The notes below the pieces were generated by a model. The model did no database searches, was not told the DNA's origin, and worked only from the letters and a program-made list of their open reading frames with translations. This document shows positions 35,193 to 46,291 of a stretch of DNA of 64,000 nt, piece by piece. The position numbers and the translations under genes are program-made. Origin of the DNA: Palaemon carinicauda (lineage: Eukaryota > Arthropoda > Malacostraca > Decapoda > Palaemonidae); assembly GCF_036898095.1 (NCBI RefSeq), contig NC_090750.1, positions 84,694,435 through 84,758,434 of the forward strand, in the 5' to 3' direction. Each line of letters starts with the position of its first letter. The stretch's first letter is position 1.

Positions 35193-35451
35193 TTCATACA
35201 GCACCAATAAACAATAGAAAGTGATCAAGTTACCACTCACGTGACTCAAGGATGCATGTGAGACAACACATATCGCACTGTGTATCCTAAAATCTGCATT
35301 TTTAAAAGAAGTACTTTGGAGACAAGCAAATGCACCGACTACTTAACATTTCCCCTGAACACAATGACCCACAATTTATATTGAAATTAAACACTCAAAA
35401 TGTCCTTAAACATTTGTAATCTTGTAACTGCAGATGTTTCCTATGGGGAAT

Positions 35452-38400
35452 CTACTCATCATCAGAGTCACTTTCATCCATGTCTGGAACTATTTCCAAC
35501 TCCTCATCATCTTTCATATTGTCACATTCCTGCAATTTACAGGCTGGTGTGCAGGGTAATCCATTGTCAATGCATGCACAACTGCCAGATTTGCATGATC
35601 TAAAACATTTGTATGACATCAGTGAAAGCACTATATCAGGTGCTGGTTCTCCAGCTATCCATTCAATGCCAATTTACTCATCCCCATCAACTTTCCATCC
35701 ATGTCCGTCTGTAGGATCTGGGATCGTTGGTGAGTTTTCAAGGCTTCGTCTCCATATGGCTGCTTGATAATTGGCCTTTTGGTGTGCTGTTGAAGAGCAT
35801 CCTTACAAGGAGGCAGTTGTCCTGAAGACACATCACTATTTCTGGACCTGAATATTTCATATCTCAGCTCATTTACAGTTGTGCTCTTTGCACTGCACGA
35901 ATTCATGCTGCTGGCAAATTTTTCTAGAGTTAGAAACAGTTCATCTGCAACACTCCATTCTCTCCCTAGAAGAGAGAATGCTTCCTTAAGTCTATCATTT
36001 GAACGAATCAAGTTAACTGTTTTGATCTTCCCCTGGCCAGAAAAAGCACTTAAGGAATCACAGCCAGTCCAAGCATGCACACCCAACAAAGCAGTGCACA
36101 CATCCCTGCCAATAATAGTTGCCAGTCTGGAGATATCAATTATTCTGATTTTGTTCTTCTTTCCTCGTCTCAGGAATAAGTGTCCACCTATATTAGCTTC
36201 GGGAGCTAAAAGCATCACAAACACGTCAGTATCTTCCGAAAGGACTAGCACATGGTTGTGTGTGCCAGCTGCATGCTTTGCATGGAGTGCAAGTCTCGTA
36301 TCTGCTTCTTCATGAGAGTATGTCAGCTCTGGAACCTCTATGATGCCATCCTTTGTAATTTCAAAACACTTCTGCAACAGTTACGAATAACGTAATTTCA
36401 CTAAGGTGTTGTCTCACCTCCTCCTCCTTCCAGCTTTCTGCCAGAAACCTGGTCAGCCTGTTCTTGCTCTCCGTGTTCGCAAGAAGGCATTTCCAATTCT
36501 TAATCCGGTGTCCCGACTTCATATCGTGGAAAAGCAGACTCTTTGGCCCCTCGACTAACCCTTTCAGCATTCTTAATTGAATGTTCAGTGTACACATTGA
36601 ATACCATATCAACTCGTTGGCTTTTGCAGCTATGATTCAGAATGCTTTTAAGGATCTCAGAAAGTTCTCCAAATGTAGAACTTTCTCCATGAATTTTCTG
36701 AACTATTCCCATAGCATCAATGATTGCTGCCCTTGGACCACTTGGTAAGTCAATAAAAGCAGCTTGCTTTTCAAGATGTGAACTTAGGTTTGCTTTTGCA
36801 GTTTTCTTAAGAGTTCCATAAGCATTAACCAAAGCCCAAGGTTTGGGACCTAGAGGGTAACATAAGACCTCTTTCATGTCCAGTTTCCTACTTTGCGATA
36901 TGAGTAGCATGTGTCCAAATACACGATTGTCCGCCTGCAGTACTATTTCCTTGTATGTTCGTTTAATCACTGTTCCTTTCTTCAGACTGCTGAATATTTT
37001 CAATTTGTGCTCCTTGATGGGATCATAAAACCTAATACCTTCTTCCAGTTTCACTAGCCCTGCAGCATAAGCTGCTTCCCCCTTTTCATGAGCCTTCAGC
37101 AAGTCAGTCGCCACCTCAGGGGGTGCCACTAGGCCAGTTGAAATGCTCAAAAGGTCAATTGGATCACTGCAAAAGGGATTGCTCCAAGTGTTCTCAAGCA
37201 ATTCAAGAATAGATGACACATCACTCTCATCTTGTTTTATACGGGATGTTTGGAGGTCTGGGTGGCCGAACCGTGGCTTCTGTACCTCAATAAGGTCTCG
37301 AGGTCTTCTCAAAGCCTATGCTCTGTTCTGCCGTTAGCTAGTACCCAAAGACTGCAGCTGGCTTTAAGCTGAACCCCTTGGTTCCGCCACTGGTCTGCAT
37401 ATCCTTGTTTATGGTCTCTTCAAGCATCTGGTCTATAGGGAGTCGACCAAATGGGTTTGATTCACCCAGCTGCACAGAGAACCCCCCATTTAGAAAATGG
37501 CTGTAGAGTTCCTGTGAAGTATCCTCTATTGATGCCATCTGCAAGAAGTATACAGGAAGATACCAAGCATAGTTCGTTTTATCTACCGCAAAACACCAGA
37601 GTATCATTTTCCGTATGCTAGCCAGGTGGAGGTACCAATCACCCTCTCGATCTGCTCATATTAGTCCAAGGAGAATTTCAACCAAGTCCAAATAAATCAT
37701 CCAGAATGAAGCCAGTTGTCCACTGTTGTATCGCAACTCATCCATGTACACTACGAAAAGGTTGAAAACTCTCCTGTGTATTTCTTCATTTAGAAAAGAT
37801 GCATGCGTTGCTTCACACGGATTTTCGAGCACATCATTCACCAGTCTCAAGGTTTTGGCAATCTTGACTATGGTTAGTCTCCAACCATGCAAAGAACTGT
37901 GCCCATGCAAGCCTCATCAAAGCTTCGTACACCAGCTTGTGAAGTCTCACTCCCCTGTTGTACTGTTTGCCTTCTAACACTTTGTCAGCTGATCCCTCAG
38001 CTATGACCCCTAATTCTGCTGCTAAGTCTTGGAGTCCAGCATCACGGAATAACTTGCCAATAATTGATAACAAATTGCAGATGATGTGAAAATTCCCCAT
38101 CATTGAGATAATAGTTTCAAACTTTAACTGACAATTCCAGTGCCTGATCAGCAACAACAGCAGTCTTTTCAAGTGACAAAGTTTCTTGAATGGAAAGGGC
38201 ATCGCATAGAATTTCCTGTGCCGTTGAAATATCTCTTGCTGGGGCATTTATGGTGGGCAAATATCCAACTTATTCTGCAGTGACTCTAACCTTATCCCTT
38301 GTTTGGATATTGAATCCTGTCCAAGAACTTATATTTTGGTGTGAAGACTCATGCAGGCGAACTAAGATCCAGAGGAGATTGCGTTGATGTGAACTTTTCA

Positions 38401-39079
38401 CAGCATCCTCGAACAGTAGTGAAAGATTTGGTGTTTTCAGAGGCAGCGGCGATTCTTTCTTTGCTGAAATATAGAGTGGCAGAGGTTCCAGATTTTCCTC
38501 GACTGTGCGTCGTTTATCCTTCTTGTTCTAAAATGGTACTGGCACTCTCTCTGATGCACAAGATGAAACTGCTTGTTGAACAATGATGCCATTCACACGA
38601 TGTGAAGTTCCTGCACCACTCGGTGTTTCTTCCACTGTAGGGAGTAAAGGATTTGTACCTAGAGGGAGAAGTGGTGCCCCTTCATCCAGATTGCTCAGCT
38701 TCTCGATGTAAAGTGCTGTATCAATCTCCTCTAGGCGAGTGTAAGAGCAACCATGACCAAGCCGATTAAAATGCGAATGAGTTCAACATTACCAGATAGT
38801 CTTGATTACCCAATGCAGGAGGACATGTTTTGGCGTGATGACCTGCCCATTAGTTACAGCATACAGAATGTCCTGACCTAAAGACCATGCCAGTCTGTTG
38901 ATTCGATCAGAGGGCAAGTTTCATTATTTGTTCAAACTGTCGAATTTTTGCTGCTTAATAAAGTATTTTCCAAGAGGAAGCAATTGTCAATCGAACAAGT
39001 TCATCAGGCATAGCTAGCTTTCCGCATATAATGCAAGAACCTTCTCAGATTTTAGTCTTTTCATTTTTGGTTCAGTCAT
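35452..39079 (-). pseudogene. Decayed transposon gene: Cys motif, conserved core, FEN/PIN-like region, CXC tail
   Basis: Read from ATG at 39,079 (MTEPKMKRLKSEK) to TAG at 35,452, with about ten frameshifts or stops. In order: CIICGKLAMPDELVRLT (about 39,000-39,045), then an apparent internal deletion. LPSDRINRLAWSLGQDILYA (about 38,850-38,910) and LGHGCSYTRLEEIDTALYIE (about 38,705-38,765) come next, then GAGTSHRVNGIIVQ (about 38,580-38,620) and VGYLPTINAPA with VVADQAL (about 38,150-38,260). MGNFHIICNLLSIIGKLFRD lies near 38,040-38,105 and HLASIRKMILWCFAVDKTNY near 37,570-37,640. A 270-residue frame spans 36,500-37,312, and a 240-residue frame spans 35,655-36,377 with SHEEADTRLALHA, LSEDTDVFVMLLA and GVHAWTGCDSLSAF. 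After one more frameshift comes WIAGEPAPD and a Cys-rich end, CFRSCKSGSCACIDNG, then CTPACKLQECDN and an acidic tail. The HEEAD/EDTD/GCD series resembles the acidic metal sites of FEN/XPG-type PIN nucleases; the Cys end is CXC (tesmin/TSO1)-like. Function as a transposase is inferred only from the TIRs. Confidence 0.8.
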
Positions 39080-39405
39080 TGTGATGCCGTCTCATTGATT
39101 AAAGAAAATTCCCTGTAACAAAAAGAGGAGATTAGTGGCACTGAAGGCGTAATTATGGGCCCTACAAACTTCATTTTCTGAAGCCCTAACATGTTCATGT
39201 TTTAAGGAAATGCATACATCTTTTAGTGTCTGATACACACACTGGACACTACCATACTTGATGTTTTTACAATGGACCTTCCCTCTGATTTTCCATTGTT
39301 TTACAACCAAAAATGCAGTGAAAATTAATGAAGTAGTGACACCTATCAGTGACATGCAGTACTAGTTCACAGGTGTATGAGGGATTAAAGTGTCAGGCTT
39401 ACATT

Positions 39406-39507
39406 GTCAGGTTAGTGAGGTATAAAACTGTTTTAAAACTTGTCAGGTTAGTGAGGTATAAAACTGTTTTAAAACTTTAGTCAGGTTAGTGAGGTATAAA
39501 ACTGTTT
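39406..39507. repeat. Three-copy 36-38-bp minisatellite
   Basis: GTCAGGTTAGTGAGGTATAA starts at 39,406, 39,442 and 39,480, inside the transposon between the gene start and the right TIR. Confidence 0.92.
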
Positions 39508-39701
39508 TCTCTGAATACATGTAGATAGCCTAACAACAACCAATATATTATAGGACAAGACACGACAACGTTTCATGGAAGATGCCCAAGATGTTTATTT
39601 TCAGTGAAATTCTGAAAATGTGAGGGTGTGGATATCAGGGTGGAATACTTCCTCCATCATGAGAAAAACTCTTGGTAATATAGTCGTTGGTAAATTCCAA
39701 T

Positions 39702-40152
39702 TTCTCTAGATATTTCAAGAAAGAAAAAATCATCATTTAGTGGCAATTTCCTAAGCTGAGGCAAACTTCCTGGGATGCGAGTGACAAACATTGTCAAAAA
39801 ACACATTAGTTGACATAAAAAGGTACATTTCGGAACAGAGCATAGCAAGGAAATTACGTGAATTACACATGGATATCTGGAGAATTTGATTCTGAGTAAA
39901 ATAAGAGAAATTCCATGAAATTTGGATGATATATGGTGAAATTATGGCCAAATTTCTGAACACAGACCATAGAGCTCGAAAACAGCGGCCATTTTTAAAG
40001 ATGGCCGCCATTGGGGCACTAAGCTACAGAACTGAATTGTCCAAGCCCTGTTTTTAGATAATTCAGACATCAAGCTAACCAAAAATCATGATTTGATCTG
40101 TTCACTAATTTGGTAGTCAAATGCCAAATTTTGAGTTCTGGCTCATGGACTA
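39702..40152 (-). repeat. Right terminal inverted repeat
   Basis: Complement of the left repeat; the outer end reads GGCTCATGGACTA. Includes AAAGATGGCCGCCATT and CCAAGCCCTGTTTTTAGAT. Length differs slightly from the left arm because of small gaps. Confidence 0.9.
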
Positions 40153-40160
40153 TTGGGCTT
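40153..40160. other. Candidate right target-site duplication
   Basis: TTGGGCTT directly follows the right inverted repeat; compare TGGGGCTT at 34,744-34,751. Confidence 0.5.
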
Positions 40161-40633
40161 GCTCGACTGACGTTCCGGTGAGCATCTGTTCTGATAAAAC
40201 TGCAACCAGACACCTTGTTCAGAAGGAAGATTTTCTCAAATATAGGTTTCTTTGGGAGTGAGCTACACCTTGATGGAACTTTTATTGTAGATTAAATCTA
40301 CATAAATGAATCCCATTTTACAATAAACTGAAATAAACAGAGGCAGATAATTGGATTTTATCTTGTGCAATTCTTGTTTGAAATTCAATTCTCCTTTGCT
40401 ATCTTATTCACTCTTCTTATTCTCCATCTGAACTTATCACCATCCCTTCCACCTATTCACCTATTCCCTTTACCCCATTTGAAAAGCAAATGGGCACATA
40501 GGAATCTGGATGACAATGCCAGATCCAATTCCATTCAAAGTAATTCAAGGGCTTTGAAGATTTCATTTTGGTGTTTCTTAGGGCCCAAGGACTTCTCAGT
40601 TTGCTTTAGATGAGAGAGAGAGAGTTTGCTTTA

Positions 40634-40637
<4 letters not shown>
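40161..40637. other. SINE remainder and unassigned stretch
   Basis: 40,161-40,230 is the probable continuation of the split SINE. The rest holds nothing recognised apart from a short GA run at 40,612-40,624 with TTTGCTTTAGATGAGAGAGA duplicated. Confidence 0.4.
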
Positions 40638-40703
<66 letters not shown>

Positions 40704-40785
40704 AGTCGTTGCGGTTGCATAATAATCATAAGGAAAAGGAGCATAGAGATCGATAGAGATAGATAGATAGATAGATAGATATAGA
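40638..40785. repeat. (GA)n and (GATA)n microsatellites
   Basis: GA tract at 40,638-40,700 and an imperfect GATA tract at 40,750-40,785. Confidence 0.96.
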
Positions 40786-40799
40786 TAAGGGATCTAGAT

Positions 40800-41460
40800 C
40801 GACGAGGGCCCACGTAAAAACCAATGTTGATTACAAGGTGATTTGGAAACTTAGTGTTTTTTCTCAGTGTTAAATTGCTCTTGAGGAGGCAAATCTGTGA
40901 TAACCTGCTTTGAAACTGCTAATATTTTTTTCCGATATTACAACGCTGCTGTTATGACAAAATAACAATGAAGATCGAATATAATCAGCCGTTTTCCTGA
41001 TTATCATGATTATCTGAAACATCCTAGAAAATAATTCAAAATTCGTAGCAGAGCTTCGTCATTTGCCCCTCTCTTCATAGAGATTTATAAGGCTAATCAC
41101 CTCAGATTTTCTATAAATTATTTTCTATAAATTAATATTGGTGAACTGCGAGTATTTTGTGAATCTTGCAATTATTATTCTTAAATATAGTTATATTTGC
41201 TAGCTGTTAATTTTGCTGTTAGTGTTTATTTTTATGTTAAATCAGTTATTAGGAGAATAAAACTTAAATTATGTGAAATACTTCAATGTGTTGTAATAAC
41301 TGACCGTAAAACACACGCACGCGCGCGCACACAGAAAAGCAGTCAAACATACTGAAAAACAAAAGGATAATTTAGTCCTAGATTATCGAAAAAATTTTAC
41401 ATACGCTAAGGACCTTCCTCGGAAAATGAGTATTTCCATTGTCATGATTGGCTGTATTTA
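40800..41460. other. Unassigned non-coding stretch
   Basis: An alternating ACACACGCACGCGCGCGCAC run near 41,310-41,332 could favour Z-DNA. Nothing else recognised. Confidence 0.4.
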
Positions 41461-41464
41461 TTAT

Positions 41465-41580
41465 TGTTAATATTATTACCAGCCAAGCTACATCCCTGGT
41501 TGGAAAAGCAGGATGCTATAAACCCAAGAATTCCAACAGAGAAATTAGCCTAGAAAGGAACTATAACTACACGAAGCTGT
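41465..41580 (-). repeat. Shared LINE 3' tail copy
   Basis: AGCCAAGCTACATCCCTGGT and GGATGCTATAAACCCAAGAA on the plus strand, preceded by an (ATT)n terminus. Confidence 0.85.
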
Positions 41581-41589
41581 ATTTTTAAA

Positions 41590-42189
41590 CAATTTTGTTT
41601 AATAGTCAAGGATAGATGAATGGCTGCGTTAGGGCCAGAAGTTCGTTCAGCTCCAAGATGTAGAGGGTGAAAAACTACTTCCTTGCACCATATTGTCAAA
41701 AATAAAAAGTTCCACAGGAATAAAACCGGAATGAAAGTGAAGTAGATGGATTTAAATTTTTGTTCGGTATGGATTTCTCTTAAATAATGAATGTCTAATT
41801 AAGTCAATTTATTCACGATAGAGCATTTTGTGCGGTTGTAGCGGTCAACAAATTCTTTAGATAACTCGTCCATATATGCCGAACATATAGATAGATAGAT
41901 GGATAGATTTGTTTGTAATGCATGCAAGATTTTGATATTAAACAAATGCATTTTTTTTATAACGAATTAACTCGACCTTGGGAATTACACGTGATTACTA
42001 AATCTACCCTCAGCAGAATTAGAACACACATTTTGGATATATATGTAGAAATGGGTGTGTATTACCAAATCGGCTATAAAGAGAAACTGATACATTATGA
42101 TTTAGCCGGTTTCAAATGATGAGATGAAAGAGAGGATGGTAATTATTTCGCGGTTTCCGTGAAAAACTAAAAGCCGTTTAAATGTTTTT
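41590..42189. other. Unassigned non-coding stretch
   Basis: A short GATA run near 41,890. No gene recognised. Confidence 0.4.
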
Positions 42190-42400
42190 TAAGGTTTAAA
42201 GGCCGCTCATGAATGGCAGAGGCAAGGGACAGTGACATTGCCCTATCAAGCAGGACAATGCCCTAAAGACTGACCTTAAACACACATGATCAGCGCCTTA
42301 GCCCCCACTCCCCCCAAGTTAGGACCTAGGAGGGCCAGGCAATGGTTGCGGACGAATCAGCAGATAGACCTTTAAGCTCTCCCAAACCCCCCATCAATCC
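42190..42400 (-). repeat. tRNA-derived SINE copy, head missing
   Basis: AGGTTTAAAGGCCGCTCATG, AATGGCAGAGGCAAGGGACA and GGAGGGCCAGGCAATGGTTG match the family, tail-first on the plus strand. The copy ends before the tRNA head. Confidence 0.85.
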
Positions 42401-42905
42401 CTACCCCCCCCCCCTTCACTCGACCCCTAATTGGCTGCAGCCATAATTGTCTTTGGGATCTTGAATCAGCAATATTCGTCCTTATTATTTTCGATATTAT
42501 TCCCCAATATTTTCCCTCCCATCTGACAACCTTGGTAAGGGTTTTCGTAAACAAGGCTACCCTCTTAAACCACCATGTCCCTAAAATTGTCCTTAGAGGG
42601 CGTTTGTCTTCCCTATTGGCAATATCCTTCAAAATAACGACCTCTCTCCTCGGCGTGAGCGGGCGGGCGGAATATACTTGCGGTATGGAGAGAGCCACTG
42701 GTGGTGTTGGGTGGTTGTGGGCGGAATGGGTGGTGGTGGTCGTAATTTGCTACCCGGGGGTGTTTAAGAAAGGCGTGAATGTGCTTCACCTCAACCCCCC
42801 TCTTGCTATCACAATGAACGTACCCTCTCGCTCTACGTCTAATGCAAATATTAATAACTAATCGTATTGTAGAGGTTAGCGAAATTGGAAGAGAGTCTGT
42901 TATAA
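42401..42905. other. Unassigned stretch, GC-richer
   Basis: Overlapping frames on both strands (42,372-42,698 minus; 42,532-42,861 plus) lack recognisable domains. Confidence 0.4.
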
Positions 42906-42909
42906 TTAA

Positions 42910-42917
42910 CACACACA

Positions 42918-42989
<72 letters not shown>

Positions 42990-43142
42990 ACGAAGAAACA
43001 AATCTTAGTTTCTTGGTTGCATCGAAGATAAATTTAGTTACAACTGACTTGAAAATCACCTACAAGATTTTTAAATTTACCCATATTTCTGTAGAGTATG
43101 TAAAATATTAAATGATATTCTAAGTTGAATTAAATATAAATG

Positions 43143-43213
<71 letters not shown>
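42910..43213. repeat. (CT)n-bounded segment, copy 1
   Basis: CA/CT tract (42,910-42,986), a unique segment of about 158 bp beginning CACTACGAAGAAACAAATCT, then a second CT tract (43,145-43,213). The same arrangement recurs at 45,003-45,291. Confidence 0.93.
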
Positions 43214-43218
<5 letters not shown>

Positions 43219-43224
43219 ATCAGA

Positions 43225-43330
43225 AAATAAGTCATAGAATGTAAATAAAACTAGGAAGAGAAACTTGGCTTAGCAAGTAATAATAGTAATGATGATGATG
43301 ATGATGATTATGCTGATGATGACGATGACG
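43225..43330 (+). repeat. Truncated LINE-tail terminus
   Basis: GGCTTAGCAAGTAATAATAG followed by (ATG)n is the extreme end of the shared tail. Upstream tail sequence is absent. Confidence 0.5.
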
Positions 43331-43339
43331 AAATTTTAT

Positions 43340-44055
43340 TACACTCTACTGTGAATATCACAGGTTATTAATAGGATAAGGTCCATGCAGAGGAAGTGAG
43401 ACCTCTGTTGCCTAAAAATGAAACTAGAAATGACTTTTCAGCGCGGGATAATTTAGAGCTCTTTTAGGTATCGGGTTTTAGAACTAGAATTTGAATTTTT
43501 CATAATCTTATTGACTTGTATCCTTCATTTGTAAAAGCAGAACGTAGGTTTTCAAACTTTGTGGTTGATCTCTTAACTAAACTGAATTTAAGTAAACTAA
43601 TCTGATTATATTTTTGTTGAAGCTCTTTGGAAAACTTTTCATATTTTCTGTTTATTGTAAAATTCTGATTATATCTCATTGTTAGTCTTTATTGAAACAC
43701 ACTATTAATTTTTTTCTTTGTTTATCGTAAACTTCCCTAATCATTGTTACTCCTTATTGAAGCTCTTTATAAAACATTTCATATTTTGTTTCTTTAATAC
43801 AGTCTCGTAAACATTAAAAATCTTTCATGTTTTATCAAAAGGTATATTTACTTAAAAGGCCGAAGCTCAAGTGACTATATTTAGGGAAATGACTGCGATA
43901 CAGAATAACATTTTCCATTGGTATACCGTATTCAGTGAAATGTGATCTGGCCAACGACACTCTAGTATTTGACACTCATCTTGCATTCCTGTAATTTGAT
44001 GGGCAGATTTTCATAGATTTCGATGGTAAACGAGTGTATTGTTAGATTTTATTAT
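43340..44055. other. Unassigned non-coding stretch
   Basis: Nothing recognised; locally self-similar TTTTCATATTTT-type runs at 43,640 and 43,780. Confidence 0.4.
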
Positions 44056-44060
44056 ATATA

Positions 44061-44070
44061 CACACACACA

Positions 44071-44155
<85 letters not shown>
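44061..44155. repeat. (CA)n/(TA)n microsatellite
   Basis: CA run at 44,061-44,073, then TA tract to 44,155. Confidence 0.97.
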
Positions 44156-44159
<4 letters not shown>

Positions 44160-44264
44160 CTCTCTTTGTTAACCAAGTTTTAAGTGTTTATATGAGAATT
44201 TACTTTAATGTTCTTATTCAATATATGAAATTGTTCGTTACTTCTACTGTAGTTTATATCCTTA

Positions 44265-44359
44265 TTTCCTGTCCTTATTGGGCTGTTTTTCACTGTTCGA
44301 GCCTTTGGGTTTATAGCATTCTGTTTTTCCGACTAGGGGTGTAGCTTACCAATCAGTTA

Positions 44360-44360
<1 letters not shown>
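44265..44360 (+). repeat. Shared LINE 3' tail copy between TA arrays
   Basis: TTATTGGGCTGTTTTTCACT, GGGTTTATAGCATTCTGTTT and CTAGGGGTGTAGCTTACCAA. The usual (ATT)n terminus is replaced by a (TA)n array. Confidence 0.8.
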
Positions 44361-44454
<94 letters not shown>

Positions 44455-44492
44455 ATATATATATTATATATTATATATTATATATTATATAT

Positions 44493-44554
<62 letters not shown>
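44361..44554. repeat. Long (TA)n array with ATATT variants
   Basis: About 190 bp of TA with a central TATATTATATTA section near 44,462-44,500. Confidence 0.97.
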
Positions 44555-44557
<3 letters not shown>

Positions 44558-44559
44558 AT

Positions 44560-44999
44560 ATCAATGATTTATATTATTTAAGTGTCCGGAAAGAGATTTT
44601 AAAACCTCGCAAGTATATGGAAGAGTCTGTCAATCAAGTTCTTCGCTGGTGCTCAAAGGTAATTATTGCATAATTAGGAGTTCGTGCGTAAATTATAATT
44701 AATTGGATTGCTCTTAAGTTTCGCAAATTCTTCGCGCGAAAACTGCTTCAATATATTTACATCTAAAGATTTATATTAGTCCTTCTGCATTATTTTCTTA
44801 GTTGGAAAACTATTTTGTGATCATTTTTCAAATTTCTGATTATTTTTTGAGCCGTAACATTTGGCCCTTTTAAATTTGTATTGATATTTGTTTATTTGAC
44901 TTTAAATAAAAGAAAAAAAGAGGTAAGGTTTGATGGAATTATTATCCTACGGCTTTGCTAAGGAAGTTTATATTAAATTTGATTTCGGGAAGTTGGATT

Positions 45000-45000
<1 letters not shown>
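44560..45000. other. Unassigned non-coding stretch
   Basis: Nothing recognised. Confidence 0.4.
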
Positions 45001-45002
<2 letters not shown>

Positions 45003-45065
<63 letters not shown>

Positions 45066-45217
45066 ACGAAGAAATAAATCTTAGTTTCTTGGTTGCATTG
45101 AAGATAAATTTAGTTATAATTGACTTGAAAATCACCTAAAAGATTTTTAAATTGACCCATATTTCTGTAGAGTATGTAAAATGTTAAATGATATTTAAAG
45201 TTTGATTAAATTTATAT

Positions 45218-45291
<74 letters not shown>
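45003..45291. repeat. (CT)n-bounded segment, copy 2
   Basis: CT tract (45,003-45,061), then CACTACGAAGAAATAAATCT and a segment closely matching 42,987-43,144, then CT tract (45,223-45,291). Same orientation as copy 1, 2.1 kb away. Confidence 0.93.
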
Positions 45292-45294
<3 letters not shown>

Positions 45295-46258
45295 TCCTTA
45301 TCTCCGTTATTATTCCGCTGGAGTAGCCCCTTATATAGACGGGGAAAGGCCGGAATCAGTCTTGCTCATCTCGACTTATTTTACGGTCTTTGAATAACTA
45401 AGGAGGTGATTGCGGCGTTTGTCTCGACCGATATGGTAAACATCGAGTCCAGAATAGTGGAATTTATCCGTAGACGCGATACGTCTTGATTTTGTTTTTC
45501 TAGTTGTAACTGCTTTTAAGATAAGTTTATTAAGTTCTATACTGATAAAACAGCAAATTCTGGCCATACTGTATGACAATACTATATGTAGACATTAAGA
45601 TTTATGATAAACTCTCTTATCTAAATAAGAACAATTCCAAGAACCGCTATCTATCTTCAAAACATCTCGTAAGTTATCTGATAGGCATTGCTTTCTCAAT
45701 ATTGATAGTTTTGCAAAAAAAATAATAAGAAAAACCAAAAATGTTAATAGAAGCAGTGCATCAGGAAGCGGACAGGGAATCAAATAGGAATAATAAACCC
45801 GTGATATTTTTCCCGTGAAATGAGAAACTGCGAACGAGGGAGAATCGCCCAATCCTTCCTCCCCCCCTCCTCCTCCTCCTTCTTCCTTCCTCCTCCCCTG
45901 CTTTAGACAATTTGTTGAGGGGGAGATAAGGAGACCTCTGCCCCCACCCCCATCTCTCCCTGTGGGGCCAAAGCACTAGGGAATGTTATCTCAATAGCGT
46001 AAGAGGGAGAAGTAGAGATCTATATAAAGTCAGCTCTTTATGGCGGACAAAAACAGAAAGTAAGAGTGATTTTAGTGAATATGTTATCCCCCTCAATCTC
46101 GTTTCGGCCGGGGAGACGTTTTAATCATGTCTGTCTGAACATGTTCTATTTTTATGGCGAGTCATTCATAAATAAAGGCCAAATTATTCTTGAATTAAGT
46201 GATTATTTAGATATGATATATGCTACATAGAATTTATATATGCTTCCCAAATCTTTGG
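45295..46258. other. Unassigned non-coding stretch
   Basis: Pyrimidine-rich run at 45,850-45,900. No recognisable gene. Confidence 0.4.

Positions 46259-46260
<2 letters not shown>

Positions 46261-46291
<31 letters not shown>

Larger units (their letters stand above)
34752..40152. mobile_element. 5.4-kb TIR DNA transposon carrying a FEN/PIN-CXC-type gene
   Basis: Both ends carry the same sequence in inverse orientation for about 440-450 bp: TAGTCCATGAGCC on the left pairs with GGCTCATGGACTA on the right. Between them lies one decayed minus-strand gene (35,452-39,079). The insertion sits inside a tRNA-SINE, with a candidate 8-bp target duplication. The long TIRs, single gene and clear boundaries identify a cut-and-paste DNA transposon. 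The encoded protein resembles a large family of uncharacterised invertebrate and fish proteins I know from memory. I cannot assign an established superfamily; a relation to KDZ/Zisupton-type elements (8-bp duplications, CXC domains) is speculative. Confidence 0.85.

Noticed and set aside
35881..36315. 144-aa plus-strand frame
   Set aside because: Antisense shadow of the transposon's nuclease-like region, whose minus-strand reading has clear motifs.
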